The notes below the pieces were generated by a model. It was given only the letters and a program-made list of their open reading frames with translations. It was not told the origin of the DNA and ran no database searches. Made by a program: the position numbers and the translations under genes. Of a stretch of 64,000 bases of DNA, positions 1 to 8,373 are shown in pieces; within the stretch, counting starts at the first letter, position 1; the number at the start of each line of letters is the position of its first letter. The stretch lies in assembly GCF_028736155.1 (NCBI RefSeq), contig NZ_CP117879.1:3410001-3474000 (forward strand). The letters are read 5' to 3'. Source of the DNA: Flavobacterium sp. KACC 22763. Lineage in GTDB: Bacteria; Bacteroidota; Bacteroidia; Flavobacteriales; Flavobacteriaceae.

Positions 1-42
1 TTCGGAATTGTTCCTGGGGTTTCTTATAATTTTAAATTTTAA
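1..42 (+). CDS. TonB-dependent receptor, C-terminal end only (partial)
   Basis: The first 13 codons read F-G-I-V-P-G-V-S-Y-N-F-K-F and then TAA. A short run of alternating hydrophobic and aromatic residues ending in Phe is the usual last beta strand of a TonB-dependent outer-membrane receptor. The DUF4249 lipoprotein gene begins 4 bases later, and in Bacteroidota DUF4249 genes commonly sit directly downstream of such a receptor. Only the 3' end is present, so the assignment rests on this short tail and on the neighbour. Confidence 0.6.
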   Translation, partial: FGIVPGVSYNFKF

Positions 43-73
43 TGCTATGAATAAATTGAAAAAATATACGATA

Positions 74-889
74 ATGAACAGAGTGCTAGCATTAATGACT
101 CTTCTTTTTGTTTTTTCTTTTGCGTCATGCGAAGATGTGGTCAATCTGGATCTGGAAACAGGAGAAACCAAATTGGTTGTCGATGCCGAAATTATCTGGA
201 AAAAGGGAACTGACGGAAAGGAACAAACCATAAAAATCAGTAAAACGGCTCCTTATTACAGCGGTTCTACGCCAAAAGTTTCGGGAGCGCAAGTACGAGT
301 AGAAAACAGCAACGGAGATATTTTTACTTTTAACGAAACCGAAGCGGGAGTTTATAAATGCACCAATTTTGTTCCAGTAATTGATGCCGATTATAAATTG
401 TTTATTACTGCCGAAGGACAAAGTTTCACAGCAGTTGAAAAACTGACTTCTGTAACGCCAATAAATAAAATAGAGCAAAATATTGTTCCTGATTTTGGCG
501 GAGAAGATGTAATTGAGGTAACATTTTATTACAACGATCCAGTAGATCAAGTTAATTTTTACGTAACCGATTTTCAAAGTGAATTCTTAATCTATCCTGA
601 ATACGAAATCACGAATGATGAGTTTTATAACGGAAACGAAATCAGTACGAGATATTCTCATGAAGATAAAATGAAACCTGGAAACATTCTCAAAATCACC
701 CACAGAGGCGTTTCTAAAAACTTCTTCAATTACTGGAAACTAATTTTAGAAGCTTCAAGCTCAAATCCTTTTCTTGTTCCGCCAGGAAATATTAGAGGAA
801 ATATTATAAATACTTCAGATGCTAATAATTTTGCATTTGGCTATTTCAGACTTTGCGAAGCCGATCAAGTTGATTATTTAGTGAAATAA
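74..889 (+). CDS. DUF4249 family outer-membrane-associated lipoprotein
   Basis: The N-terminus is a lipoprotein signal (hydrophobic stretch ending FASC, lipid-anchored Cys at residue 19 from this start). The body is a beta-rich extracellular domain of the DUF4249 family. Known members are paired with TonB-dependent receptors, and here the gene follows the receptor tail by a few bases, so the two are probably one transport unit. The substrate is unknown. In-frame starts at 8 and 47 also exist; 74 gives the cleanest signal peptide, but 47, only 4 bases after the receptor stop, is equally plausible through translational coupling. Confidence 0.8.
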   Translation: MNRVLALMTLLFVFSFASCEDVVNLDLETGETKLVVDAEIIWKKGTDGKEQTIKISKTAPYYSGSTPKVSGAQVRVENSNGDIFTFNETEAGVYKCTNFVPVIDADYKLFITAEGQSFTAVEKLTSVTPINKIEQNIVPDFGGEDVIEVTFYYNDPVDQVNFYVTDFQSEFLIYPEYEITNDEFYNGNEISTRYSHEDKMKPGNILKITHRGVSKNFFNYWKLILEASSSNPFLVPPGNIRGNIINTSDANNFAFGYFRLCEADQVDYLVK

Positions 890-894
890 TTTTT

Positions 895-915
895 TATATG
901 TCGCTCCTCTGGAGC
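895..915. repeat. GCTCC-N3-GGAGC hairpin repeat, copy 1
   Basis: The sequence TATATGTCGCTCCTCTGGAGC contains the perfect 5-bp inverted repeat GCTCC/GGAGC around a 3-nt loop. Two related copies lie at 4221-4240 and 4271-4292, with the same upstream TATATGTC context in one of them. It has no U-tract, so it is unlikely to be a simple terminator. Confidence 0.6.
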
Positions 916-928
916 AGTTTCACAAAAC

Positions 929-966
929 AAAAGGGCCGACTATTTTAAGTCGGCCCTTTTGTTTTT
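929..966. terminator. Bidirectional terminator between DUF4249 and GNAT genes
   Basis: A perfect 13-bp stem (AAAAGGGCCGACT at 929-941, AGTCGGCCCTTTT at 948-960) encloses a 6-nt loop. T-rich tracts follow on both strands. The stop codon of the leftward GNAT gene (940-942) lies within the left arm and loop, so the hairpin overlaps the end of its coding sequence. Confidence 0.9.
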
Positions 967-1488
967 CCAGTCTTCTTTATTTATTTGATACACAAAATTC
1001 AATTTTGGCTTTTCTCCAAAATAAGCTACTTCTTCTTCAGCCACTTTTTCGGCTCCTACTCTTGAAATTGCAATTTGCGATCGGATATTTTCTGAACCAA
1101 TATGAAACTTTACTTTCGAAACATATTGAAAAAGATAATCCAGCATTGTTTTTTTTACGCTTTGATTAATACCTTTTCCCCAATACGAAACAGCATAAAA
1201 AGTATAGCCGATGAAAATACTATCGTCTTCTTGATTGAAATCATAAAATCTAGTGCTTCCGATAAACTCTCCTGTTTCTTTACTTATAATCTTAAAAGCG
1301 CCTTTACTTTTCATGGCCCCTTCAAAGAAATTTTCAAAGACTTCTTTTTTCCATCGGTCTTTGTTTGGATGCTGTTCCCAAATTTTAGGATCGGAAGCTA
1401 CTTTGTACAAGGCCTCAAAATCTTTTTCTTCTAAAGGAGACAAAATGCAAAGATCATTTTCTAAAACGGGCTGTAAATTAAAATTCAT
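940..1488 (-). CDS. GNAT family N-acetyltransferase (RimJ/RimL-like)
   Basis: This 182-residue protein fits the GNAT_3 type, which transfers acetyl from acetyl-CoA to an amine, often a protein N-terminus or small molecule. Visible features are the N-terminal LSPLEEKDFEALY segment, the central strand GEFIGSTRFYDF, and the acetyl-CoA loop YWGKGINQSVKKTML near residues 103-117. The C-terminal FHIGSENIRSQIAISRVGAEK helix is typical of RimJ/RimL relatives. The substrate cannot be told from sequence. It lies 11 bp downstream of the MgtC-like gene on the same strand, so co-transcription is likely. Confidence 0.85.
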   Translation of the reverse strand: MNFNLQPVLENDLCILSPLEEKDFEALYKVASDPKIWEQHPNKDRWKKEVFENFFEGAMKSKGAFKIISKETGEFIGSTRFYDFNQEDDSIFIGYTFYAVSYWGKGINQSVKKTMLDYLFQYVSKVKFHIGSENIRSQIAISRVGAEKVAEEEVAYFGEKPKLNFVYQINKEDWKNKRADLK

Positions 1489-1499
1489 ATTTTTTGTTG

Positions 1500-2129
1500 T
1501 TATAATACTAATTCCTCAAAAATAGGTTCTTGCAAAAGTGATGCATACAAAGATTCTATAGATTTTTTTGGACCATGTATTTGCCATTCTAAAACCACAT
1601 GATCTAGATTGCGACGCTGTGTAATCAGTTTTGATTTTACGCCATAGACTGAAAAAAGCTCATTGCATCTTGCGTATCCGCTATCAGAACGTTTAAAAGT
1701 TATTTGAAGGGTTTTATGTGCGTTGATGAGGTCTATTTTATTCTGAAGAAAAGTAAGCACCGTAAGAATGGAAAGAATCATCAAGGCCGCACAAGCCGAT
1801 GCAAAATAATAACCCGCTCCTACTCCCATACTTACAGCCGCAACCGACCATATTGTTGCCGCCGTAGTAATACCGCTAACATGATTATCTGATCTAAAAA
1901 TCACTCCTGCACAAAGAAAACCTAAACCGGTTACAATATTAGAAGCTATTCGATCAGGATTTCCTGCTCCGCCAATCCATTCAGACATAAAGGTAAAGAA
2001 ACAAGCTCCCACAGAAATCATTATTGTGGTACGAAGACCAGCCGCTTTTCCGCTATATTCTCTTTCGGCACCAATTAAAGCTCCCCAAAATGCTGCTAAA
2101 AGCAATCTTATGACAATTTCTAGTTCCAT
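1500..2129 (-). CDS. MgtC/SapB family membrane protein
   Basis: The 209-residue protein has an N-terminal domain of about four transmembrane segments with the MgtC signatures GALIGAERE, AAGLRTTIMISVG, TGLGFLCAGVIF and GITTAATIW, followed by a soluble ACT-like C-terminal domain (about residues 135-209). MgtC proteins act at the inner membrane and help cells cope with low magnesium; in several species they modulate the F-type ATPase. The domain order and length match the MgtC/SapB/YhiD family. No magnesium-responsive leader was recognised upstream. Confidence 0.88.
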   Translation of the reverse strand: MELEIVIRLLLAAFWGALIGAEREYSGKAAGLRTTIMISVGACFFTFMSEWIGGAGNPDRIASNIVTGLGFLCAGVIFRSDNHVSGITTAATIWSVAAVSMGVGAGYYFASACAALMILSILTVLTFLQNKIDLINAHKTLQITFKRSDSGYARCNELFSVYGVKSKLITQRRNLDHVVLEWQIHGPKKSIESLYASLLQEPIFEELVL

Positions 2130-2219
2130 TAAAGTCTTCTATTTTTTCAAATAAAATTAAGGAAAAAACACAAAAAAACCTCCAAAATCAAAATGACTTT
2201 GAAGGTTTTCTACTTTGTC

Positions 2220-4022
2220 TTACTTATATTCTTCTTCTTTTTGCTTGTACCAATCTTTCATCACATAAAAAGCTTTCTTTTTGATTCCGTTGCTAGAAAT
2301 TAATCCTTTACGGTTAAAGAAATCCTGAATGTTTGGCAATTGTCTTCTTGGAGATCTGAAATCAACGAGAATCCAAGGAGAAACTCCAGCTAAACCTTCA
2401 ATACGATTGAACATTTGCGTATTTTGAATGTATAATTCTTCTTGATATTCTTCGTTCCAGCGTTCTTTTTTATCTCCATGGCGGCCTTGTAAAGCTTCAC
2501 CTCCAAATTCGCTAATGATAACGGGTTTGTTATACGGAATTACCCATTGCATGTCTTTGCAAGATTCGTTTGCTCCTCTGTACCAGCCCAAATATTGGTT
2601 GAAACTTACAATATCTACATATTCATTCATATTGTCATGAAGCGTATTGATGTTATTTGAACTCGAAGTAACTTCCATCGCCATGCTAATCAAACGAGAA
2701 TTATCTTGTGTGCGTGCATATTTTGCCAATTTACTCAAGAAAGCATCTCGGTCATCGCCATGTGGCGTTTCATTAGCAATTGACCAAATCACGATTCCGC
2801 AACGATTTTTATCTCTGTAAATCATATCGTGCAACTGATGTTCGGCATTGGCATACGTATTTGGATTTGTCCATGAAATCGTCCAATAAACCGGAACTTC
2901 AGACCAAATCATCAATCCCATTTTTTCGGCTTCTTTTACCATATTTTCGTTATGCGGGTAATGAGCTAAACGAACATAATTACAACCCAATTCTTTTGCC
3001 CAAGTCAATAATGTAATGGCATCTTCTTGAGACCAAGCTCTTCCAGATCTGAAAGGTGCTTCTTCGTGAATACTGATTCCTCTTAAAAAGACTTTTTTTC
3101 CGTTTAGCAGAATTTCTTTTCCTTTTGTTTCGATAGTTCTAAAACCAATTTGATCTGCGATATTTTCATCTGCTTTAGAAATGGTTACATCATACAATTT
3201 TGGTTTTTCAGGCGTCCATAAAACGGGCTTGGCTTTTATTTCAAAATAGGCAATTCCCTTAGCATCGGTCGTAACGCTTTTTTTAATTTTCAATTCTGGA
3301 ATTGAAACCGAAACAGACTGATTTGCCGATTCGCTATTTAATTTTATCCAACCAGAAATTTTTCCTTTTTCGTTTTTATCCAATTGAACTAAATAATCTT
3401 CAATATAAGTATTCGGAACTTGAGCAAGAGTTACATCTCTTGTAATGCCGCCATAATTCCACCAATCCATATTTACAGTTGGTACATTATCTTTGTGGCG
3501 TTTGTTGTCGACTTTTACTACTACGAAATTATTTCCATCAACTAATAAATGGGTTACATCAAAATTAAAAGGTGTATAACCGCCAACGTGAGTTCCTGCC
3601 AGTTTTCCGTTTACATACACTTTTGCATCATAATTGACCGCGCCAAAATGAAGAATGCCTTTGCTTTTGGCATCTTTCTTATAGTTAAAGTCTTTCTGAA
3701 ACCAAACCGTTCCTTCATAAAAAAACAATCTTTGATCTTTCGAATTCCAATCAGACGGAATATCCATTACTGCTGAGGTTGCAAAATTGTATTCGCTCAG
3801 TTCTGTGGTATTCCATTTTTTATTTTCGAAAAATCCGTTGTCTTTAAAAGGTTCTAAACGGTAATTAAAATATCCGTTTTCCAGCGGATCTACGATATAA
3901 CTCCATTTTCCGTTTAAAGTAATATGGTTTCGAGCTGAAATATTAGATACCAATGGAATTTCCTGCGCTATTGTTTTTCCCATTAACAGAAACGCACAGC
4001 ACAACATTATTATTTTTTTCAT
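2220..4022 (-). CDS. Secreted GH2 glycoside hydrolase, beta-glucuronidase-like
   Basis: A signal peptide (MKKIIMLCCAFLLMGKTIAQ) leads into the GH2 layout: jelly-roll sugar-binding domain, Ig-like domain, then a TIM barrel. Barrel motifs are NYVRLAHYPHN, IVIWSIANET (acid/base Glu near residue 422 of the long form) and PVIISEFGG (nucleophile Glu near 509). FNRK near 573-576 contains the N-x-K motif that contacts the carboxylate of glucuronic acid in beta-glucuronidases, so a uronate substrate is favoured over galactose, though this is inference. The ORF also has an ATG four codons upstream (4034); the MKK start is preferred for its signal peptide. It is monocistronic. Confidence 0.85.
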   Translation of the reverse strand: MKKIIMLCCAFLLMGKTIAQEIPLVSNISARNHITLNGKWSYIVDPLENGYFNYRLEPFKDNGFFENKKWNTTELSEYNFATSAVMDIPSDWNSKDQRLFFYEGTVWFQKDFNYKKDAKSKGILHFGAVNYDAKVYVNGKLAGTHVGGYTPFNFDVTHLLVDGNNFVVVKVDNKRHKDNVPTVNMDWWNYGGITRDVTLAQVPNTYIEDYLVQLDKNEKGKISGWIKLNSESANQSVSVSIPELKIKKSVTTDAKGIAYFEIKAKPVLWTPEKPKLYDVTISKADENIADQIGFRTIETKGKEILLNGKKVFLRGISIHEEAPFRSGRAWSQEDAITLLTWAKELGCNYVRLAHYPHNENMVKEAEKMGLMIWSEVPVYWTISWTNPNTYANAEHQLHDMIYRDKNRCGIVIWSIANETPHGDDRDAFLSKLAKYARTQDNSRLISMAMEVTSSSNNINTLHDNMNEYVDIVSFNQYLGWYRGANESCKDMQWVIPYNKPVIISEFGGEALQGRHGDKKERWNEEYQEELYIQNTQMFNRIEGLAGVSPWILVDFRSPRRQLPNIQDFFNRKGLISSNGIKKKAFYVMKDWYKQKEEEYK

Positions 4023-4034
4023 AGTTAAAATCAT

Positions 4035-4373
4035 TTTGGTTTCGAAAGGTCTTTAGTTAGTAAAATATGAAGATTATAAAGTTAAAAAGTTTCTCAAATT
4101 CCCTAGTAAACAAACATTCCAGATTACAGAAAAATAACCCATCAAATACTTATCAATTTTACGACATGAGGCGTATTTACTTTGTTTGTCTCAAAACGAT
4201 GTATTATCAATAAGAATTTATATGTCGCTCCGCTGGAGCTTTTTGAATCTGAGAATTTAAATTATGCTATAAATATTTTGCTCTGCTGGAGCACTTCATA
4301 AAAACTCAGAACTTTTAGATATTAATTTTAGTGTATATTTAATCTTTAAAAAAATTATCTTTTTTCATTAAAC
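4035..4373. other. Intergenic region between GH2 and Sir2 genes, with two hairpin repeats
   Basis: This 339-bp AT-rich gap separates divergently transcribed genes and should hold both promoters. It carries two copies of the GCTCC-N3-GGAGC hairpin (4227-4239 perfect; 4280-4292 with one mismatch). No ORF or RNA gene was recognised. Confidence 0.5.
4221..4292. repeat. GCTCC-N3-GGAGC hairpin repeats, copies 2 and 3
   Basis: Copy 2 (TATGTCGCTCCGCTGGAGCT, 4221-4240) shares its TATGTC lead-in with the copy at 895. Copy 3 (TTTTGCTCTGCTGGAGC, ending 4292) has one stem mismatch. They lie 53 bp apart in the same orientation. Confidence 0.6.
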
Positions 4374-5207
4374 ATGGAACAATTAGAAAACATAATAAAA
4401 CACGTTTCAACTAAAAATAAAAGAAACCTTTTTACCTTTTTAACGGGCGCTGGAATTTCTTCTGAAAGTGGAATTCCGACCTATAGAGGCCTAGATGGTA
4501 TTTGGATTAAGGGAACAAAATTTCATAAGCCTGAAGAGTTTGGAACTTTTAAATACTTCAAAGAAAATCCCGAGGAAGTTTGGCAATATTCATTGTTTAG
4601 AAAAAAAATGTTTGAAAATGCAAAACCAAATGCAAGCCATTACGAATTGGTTGAAATTGAAAACATTTTAAAAGACAGATTTCATCTAATTACTCAAAAC
4701 ATAGACAACCTACACCGATTAAGCGGAACAGAAAGAATTTTCGAAATTCATGGAAATAACAGACAGATAAAGTGTTCAAACGGTTGCAGAGAAATCATAA
4801 ATCTACCCGAAGAAATAAAAGGAAAAGACATTGATGAAGATTTAACTGAAAAAGAAATTGAGCTTTTAAAATGTAAAAGTTGCGGAAGTTGGATGAGACC
4901 AAATATTTTATGGTTTGACGAATATTATGATGAACAAACAAATAAAAAATTCAGTTCTTTGAAAATTGCCAAAAACTCTGGAATACTTTTTATTCTAGGA
5001 ACTTCTGGTGCAACAAATTTACCAATTGCAATTGCAGAAACCACTTTAAAATATGGCGGAACTATTGTTGACATCAATATAGAAGACAATCAGTTTACAG
5101 CTTTAATAAAAGATAAAAAAAATAAAATCATTATTCGAAAAACATCTAGTGAAGCTTTAAAAATGATTAAAGAAATGATTAAAAATATACATATTTCCTC
5201 ATCTTGA
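4374..5207 (+). CDS. Sir2 family NAD-dependent protein deacylase
   Basis: Sirtuin motifs are present in order: TGAGISSESGIPTYRG (NAD-binding GAG motif, about residues 24-40), TQNIDNLH (catalytic-core QNID), EIHGN (catalytic His), a zinc site made of CSNGC and CKSC, and LGTSGATNLP for NAD. Sirtuins remove acyl groups from lysine using NAD, giving nicotinamide and O-acyl-ADP-ribose. The first zinc Cys pair is spaced CxxxC instead of the usual CxxC. Length (277 aa) is normal for a bacterial cobB-type enzyme. It appears monocistronic. Confidence 0.88.
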   Translation: MEQLENIIKHVSTKNKRNLFTFLTGAGISSESGIPTYRGLDGIWIKGTKFHKPEEFGTFKYFKENPEEVWQYSLFRKKMFENAKPNASHYELVEIENILKDRFHLITQNIDNLHRLSGTERIFEIHGNNRQIKCSNGCREIINLPEEIKGKDIDEDLTEKEIELLKCKSCGSWMRPNILWFDEYYDEQTNKKFSSLKIAKNSGILFILGTSGATNLPIAIAETTLKYGGTIVDINIEDNQFTALIKDKKNKIIIRKTSSEALKMIKEMIKNIHISSS

Positions 5208-5318
5208 AAAAAGCTGAAAAATTCTATTAGAAAAATAAAACATTACTACTATTATGACATAGCCATGAGAGTAATAAATTTGAATTATTTAAAATAAAAA
5301 ACATTATGATTCTAAAAT

Positions 5319-5795
5319 ATGAAACCATTATTAAAAAAATCCATCTTCATTCTAGTTCCATTTTTATTATTTCTGAATTGTAACTCAAATCAACGTAGCA
5401 GTCGTATTAATTTGTATTCAAAAGATAAATCTCAGGCAATAACCATATTTAGTAATTATTACGATAACGAAAGAATAATAGCTCTAGGCAAATTAAATGC
5501 AAAACCAAGCATCGATTATGTGAAGTTAGAAATATCTGAAGTAACAGAATTAGGTGATGAAATTGGGGTTTGCTGGTTTGGGGAAAAAAAGGGATGGCAA
5601 CTTGTAAGTGATGGATCTAAAATTGTCGAAGTACATTTAGATACCACAAAATATAAAATTAGAACAAAATGGTATAAAGACGAAGATAGCATTCCAAACC
5701 CTAAATATTATAGAGATAACAATTGTTTTACAATTGATATGTTACCGCATTCTACAATTTATCCTTCTGAAAATGGATATATCGAAAGGTATTAA
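5319..5795 (+). CDS. Hypothetical lipoprotein
   Basis: A 158-residue protein of no family I recognise. A lysine-rich N-terminus and hydrophobic segment end at FLNC (Cys about residue 21), a plausible lipoprotein signal. The mature part is short-stranded and polar, rich in Tyr, Lys and Asp, suggesting a small beta-rich periplasmic or outer-membrane domain. It stands alone between the Sir2 gene and a convergent nucleosidase gene. Confidence 0.6.
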   Translation: MKPLLKKSIFILVPFLLFLNCNSNQRSSRINLYSKDKSQAITIFSNYYDNERIIALGKLNAKPSIDYVKLEISEVTELGDEIGVCWFGEKKGWQLVSDGSKIVEVHLDTTKYKIRTKWYKDEDSIPNPKYYRDNNCFTIDMLPHSTIYPSENGYIERY

Positions 5796-5826
5796 AAAAA
5801 GCCATTTCAATTAAGAAATGGCTTCA
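5794..5826 (-). terminator. Terminator of the nucleosidase gene
   Basis: A 10-bp perfect stem (AAGCCATTTC at 5799-5808, GAAATGGCTT at 5815-5824) is followed on the minus strand by seven T residues. The stop codon and last codons of the leftward nucleosidase gene lie in the loop and one arm. It may also stop rightward transcripts from the lipoprotein gene. Confidence 0.85.
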
Positions 5827-6416
5827 GATTCTTTTATCAATCCCAAAATTTTACCATAAGCAATTGCGGCTTTATGAACTTGAACCGTCCAATCTTCGGC
5901 AGCGTTATCATCGGCTCCGTCAGAAATATATTTTAAACTTAAAAACGGAATATTTTCTTTCATGGCAATCATAGCCAAAGCGTAAGCTTCCATATCGACC
6001 ACATTATAAACATCCGATTTATGTCCCATTTCGAAGTTATCGCCTGTTCCGCAGATTCCTTCTTTTAGATTATCCATTAACAAACCATATTCTAAAACTG
6101 GCGGTAAACCAGAAAGTGGTGTTTCGTACAATGCAAAACCTAAACCGCGAACGTCCATATCTCTTTGAACAAATTTAGTGCAGCAAATCACATCGCCTTT
6201 CTGAAAATAACTGCTTCCCGCCGAACCCAGATTAATAATTACAGACGGTTTTTTCTTTTGAATTGCTTTTGTCAATTCGTAAGCTGCATTTACTTTTCCT
6301 ATTCCAGTAAATAAAACATTGTGGCCTTTAAAAACTTCCGCCGCTTCAGATTCGAGAGCAAAACAGAATAATATATCTTCAACAGCAAAAGATGCCGTTT
6401 GGTTAATTTGTATCAT
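5811..6416 (-). CDS. 5'-methylthioadenosine/S-adenosylhomocysteine nucleosidase-like phosphorylase family protein
   Basis: This 201-residue protein has the purine nucleoside phosphorylase/MTAN fold: FALESEAAEV near the N-terminus (candidate catalytic Glu), the strand VLFTGIGKVNAA, NLGSAGS, the VDMEAYALA substrate-Glu motif, and KYISDGADD with the catalytic Asp. Such enzymes cleave MTA, SAH or 5'-deoxyadenosine to adenine and the thioribose product, recycling sulfur and methyl-cycle intermediates. It is slightly shorter than the E. coli enzyme (232 aa). A futalosine hydrolase role is possible but less likely without menaquinone genes nearby. Confidence 0.75.
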   Translation of the reverse strand: MIQINQTASFAVEDILFCFALESEAAEVFKGHNVLFTGIGKVNAAYELTKAIQKKKPSVIINLGSAGSSYFQKGDVICCTKFVQRDMDVRGLGFALYETPLSGLPPVLEYGLLMDNLKEGICGTGDNFEMGHKSDVYNVVDMEAYALAMIAMKENIPFLSLKYISDGADDNAAEDWTVQVHKAAIAYGKILGLIKESEAIS

Positions 6417-6588
6417 GTGTAACTATATTTTCGGTTTACAAAAATACGTTTAAAAATTTACGTTACTCTAACCTAAATTTAAAAACTAAAAAAGACGTTA
6501 AAGTCTGTTTTCTCTATTGGATTTAATGATATAAAAAATACATTTGCTAAAACCAGTAAAAAAATTTAAAACCAGAAAGAATAACTGC

Positions 6589-7152
6589 ATGGATAATGAA
6601 AAATTTATTTTCTGCCTTGAAGGCGTTAAAGATATAGACGATCATACGCCAACACATGTGGTAAAATGTCTCGAAGAATTGGCTATTGACCAAGGCATTT
6701 CGAGCATTCATAAAACCTGCGACACAATCGAAGGTTTAGAAGAAAGTCTGAATATTTTGCTTTATGAAGATCATAATTTCAAAGATTATGAAATTATTTA
6801 TCTAGCAATGCCTGGTCAGGAAAACAACATCTGTCTTCACGATTATTATTACAGCATTGAAGAAATTGCCGAATTGTTTGAAGGAAAAATGAAAGGCAAA
6901 ATTATTCATTTTGCCAATCTTAAAGTTTTAGACTTAAACGAAGAAGAAGCACAATATTTCTTAGATATTACTGGTGCTAGAGCAATTTCGGGCTACGGTT
7001 CTACTTATAATAAAATTGCGAGCTGCAGTACAATTGATAAAGCCTTTTTTAGTCTGTATCAGGAAAACGACAATTTGATTGAAGTGGTCGAAGATCTTTA
7101 TACCAAACATTACAATCTCTGCAAGTTGCTTGATTTTAGATTATATTATTAA
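6589..7152 (+). CDS. DUF6642-like protein
   Basis: From the ATG at 6589 the protein is 187 residues, starting MDNEKFIFCLEGVKDIDDHTP. Its layout (FIFCLEG, then a strand IIYLAMPGQENNI, then IIHFANLK, then AISGYGS) matches the DUF6642 family as I recall it, where the corresponding segments read like LAFHG and HFGSC. If that recollection is right, the His and Cys positions are replaced here, hinting at an inactive relative. A longer form from a TTG at 6544 is possible. It is followed 2 bp later by an AraC-type regulator, so the pair is probably co-expressed. Confidence 0.55.
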   Translation: MDNEKFIFCLEGVKDIDDHTPTHVVKCLEELAIDQGISSIHKTCDTIEGLEESLNILLYEDHNFKDYEIIYLAMPGQENNICLHDYYYSIEEIAELFEGKMKGKIIHFANLKVLDLNEEEAQYFLDITGARAISGYGSTYNKIASCSTIDKAFFSLYQENDNLIEVVEDLYTKHYNLCKLLDFRLYY

Positions 7153-7154
7153 AA

Positions 7155-8075
7155 ATGAAAAAGAAGCAGGCAGAGAAAATAAAAACGTATGGGCCAAAAG
7201 GATTTCGAGAGAAATTTTTAGGAGAAGACAATCCTATTCATTTGCTTTTCAAATCGAATTCGGATCATTTTTTCTGTCTTGAAATCGAAGAAATGATGCA
7301 GATACAGCATCCTGTTCCTCCTTCTAAACATTCTTGCCATACTTTAATTTTTATTTCTTCTGGTCAGCATGTTATGAAATTAGGATATCAGGAATATGTC
7401 ACAACTGATAAGGAAATGATTATGGTTCCGGCAGGTCAGATTTTTTCGCTTGATAATATTAATAATATTCATAAAGGTTATATCTGCCAATTTCATCCTG
7501 ATATTTTGATTCGGAAATATGGCAGCCGTGAGTTGCTGAATGATTTTGATTTTCTGAAAATTTCTGGAAATCCGAAAATCAAACTGGCTCCCGAAGATAT
7601 TGAACCAATTACAAATATCTTTGAAAGATTGAAAAAGGAATATTCAGAAACTACAATTGCAGATTTGAATATTGTGCAATCTTATCTGATTACGCTATTT
7701 TATGAGATGAATAAAAATGCAGTAAAACCTATTAAAAACATTTCGGCAGCTGAAGCAATCACAGCAAAATTTAAAGAGCTGATTCATGATCATATAAAAA
7801 CCCAGCATCAGGTAAATTATTACTCTTCTCTATTAAATGTTACTCCAAACCATTTGAATAAATGTGTCAAGACCATCACAGGGAAATCTGCTGTTAAATG
7901 GATTGACGAAAACATATTACTCGAAGCTAAATATTTACTCTTTCAAACTACTCTTTCTGTAGGTGAAATCGCAGCGCAAGTAGGCTTTGAAGATCAATCT
8001 TACTTTAGCCGTTTCTTTAAAAAGACAGAAGGAATTTCTCCCATTCGATACCGAAAAATGATTGATAAATCCTAA
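7155..8075 (+). CDS. AraC family transcriptional regulator
   Basis: A 306-residue regulator. The N-terminal half (about residues 30-190) is an AraC-type cupin with PPSKHSCHTLIFISSGQH and the VPAGQIF strand. The C-terminal 100 residues form two helix-turn-helix motifs, including YYSSLLNVTPNHLNKCVK and VGEIAAQVGFEDQSYFSRFFKK, with the closing GISPIRYRK signature. It begins 2 bp after the DUF6642-like gene. Target genes and ligand are unknown. Confidence 0.9.
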   Translation: MKKKQAEKIKTYGPKGFREKFLGEDNPIHLLFKSNSDHFFCLEIEEMMQIQHPVPPSKHSCHTLIFISSGQHVMKLGYQEYVTTDKEMIMVPAGQIFSLDNINNIHKGYICQFHPDILIRKYGSRELLNDFDFLKISGNPKIKLAPEDIEPITNIFERLKKEYSETTIADLNIVQSYLITLFYEMNKNAVKPIKNISAAEAITAKFKELIHDHIKTQHQVNYYSSLLNVTPNHLNKCVKTITGKSAVKWIDENILLEAKYLLFQTTLSVGEIAAQVGFEDQSYFSRFFKKTEGISPIRYRKMIDKS

Positions 8076-8135
8076 TTATTGATTAGAGAGTCCTAACAAA
8101 TATGTAGATGTTTTTCAGAAATTTGCTTCCTCAAA

Positions 8136-8345
8136 ATGCAAATTATGATTTATGTTTTTAAAACTTCCGTTGATAATCAGACCAAATTCGAATCGGCTTC
8201 TGCATTACTAAATCAATTATTACCAGAATCTCAATGGAATTTCGACCTTGAAGATTGCGATAATATCTTACGAGTGGACAGCGAATTGAATGTTACAGCT
8301 TTACTTCAAAACAATCCTGTTTTCGATTGTATCGAATTAGAATAA
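8136..8345 (+). CDS. Small hypothetical protein, HMA-like fold suspected
   Basis: A 69-residue soluble protein starting MQIMIYVFKTSV. The pattern of strand (IMIYVFKTS), helix (FESASALLNQLLP), strand (WNFDLEDCDNILRVD), helix (NVTALLQNN) and strand resembles a ferredoxin-like HMA fold, but no CxxC metal site is present. A second ATG at 8145 could be the true start. It precedes the pentapeptide-repeat gene by under 30 bp, so they are likely co-transcribed. Confidence 0.55.
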   Translation: MQIMIYVFKTSVDNQTKFESASALLNQLLPESQWNFDLEDCDNILRVDSELNVTALLQNNPVFDCIELE

Positions 8346-8373
8346 AACCTTGTACGCCTTTTTAAAAATTTAT

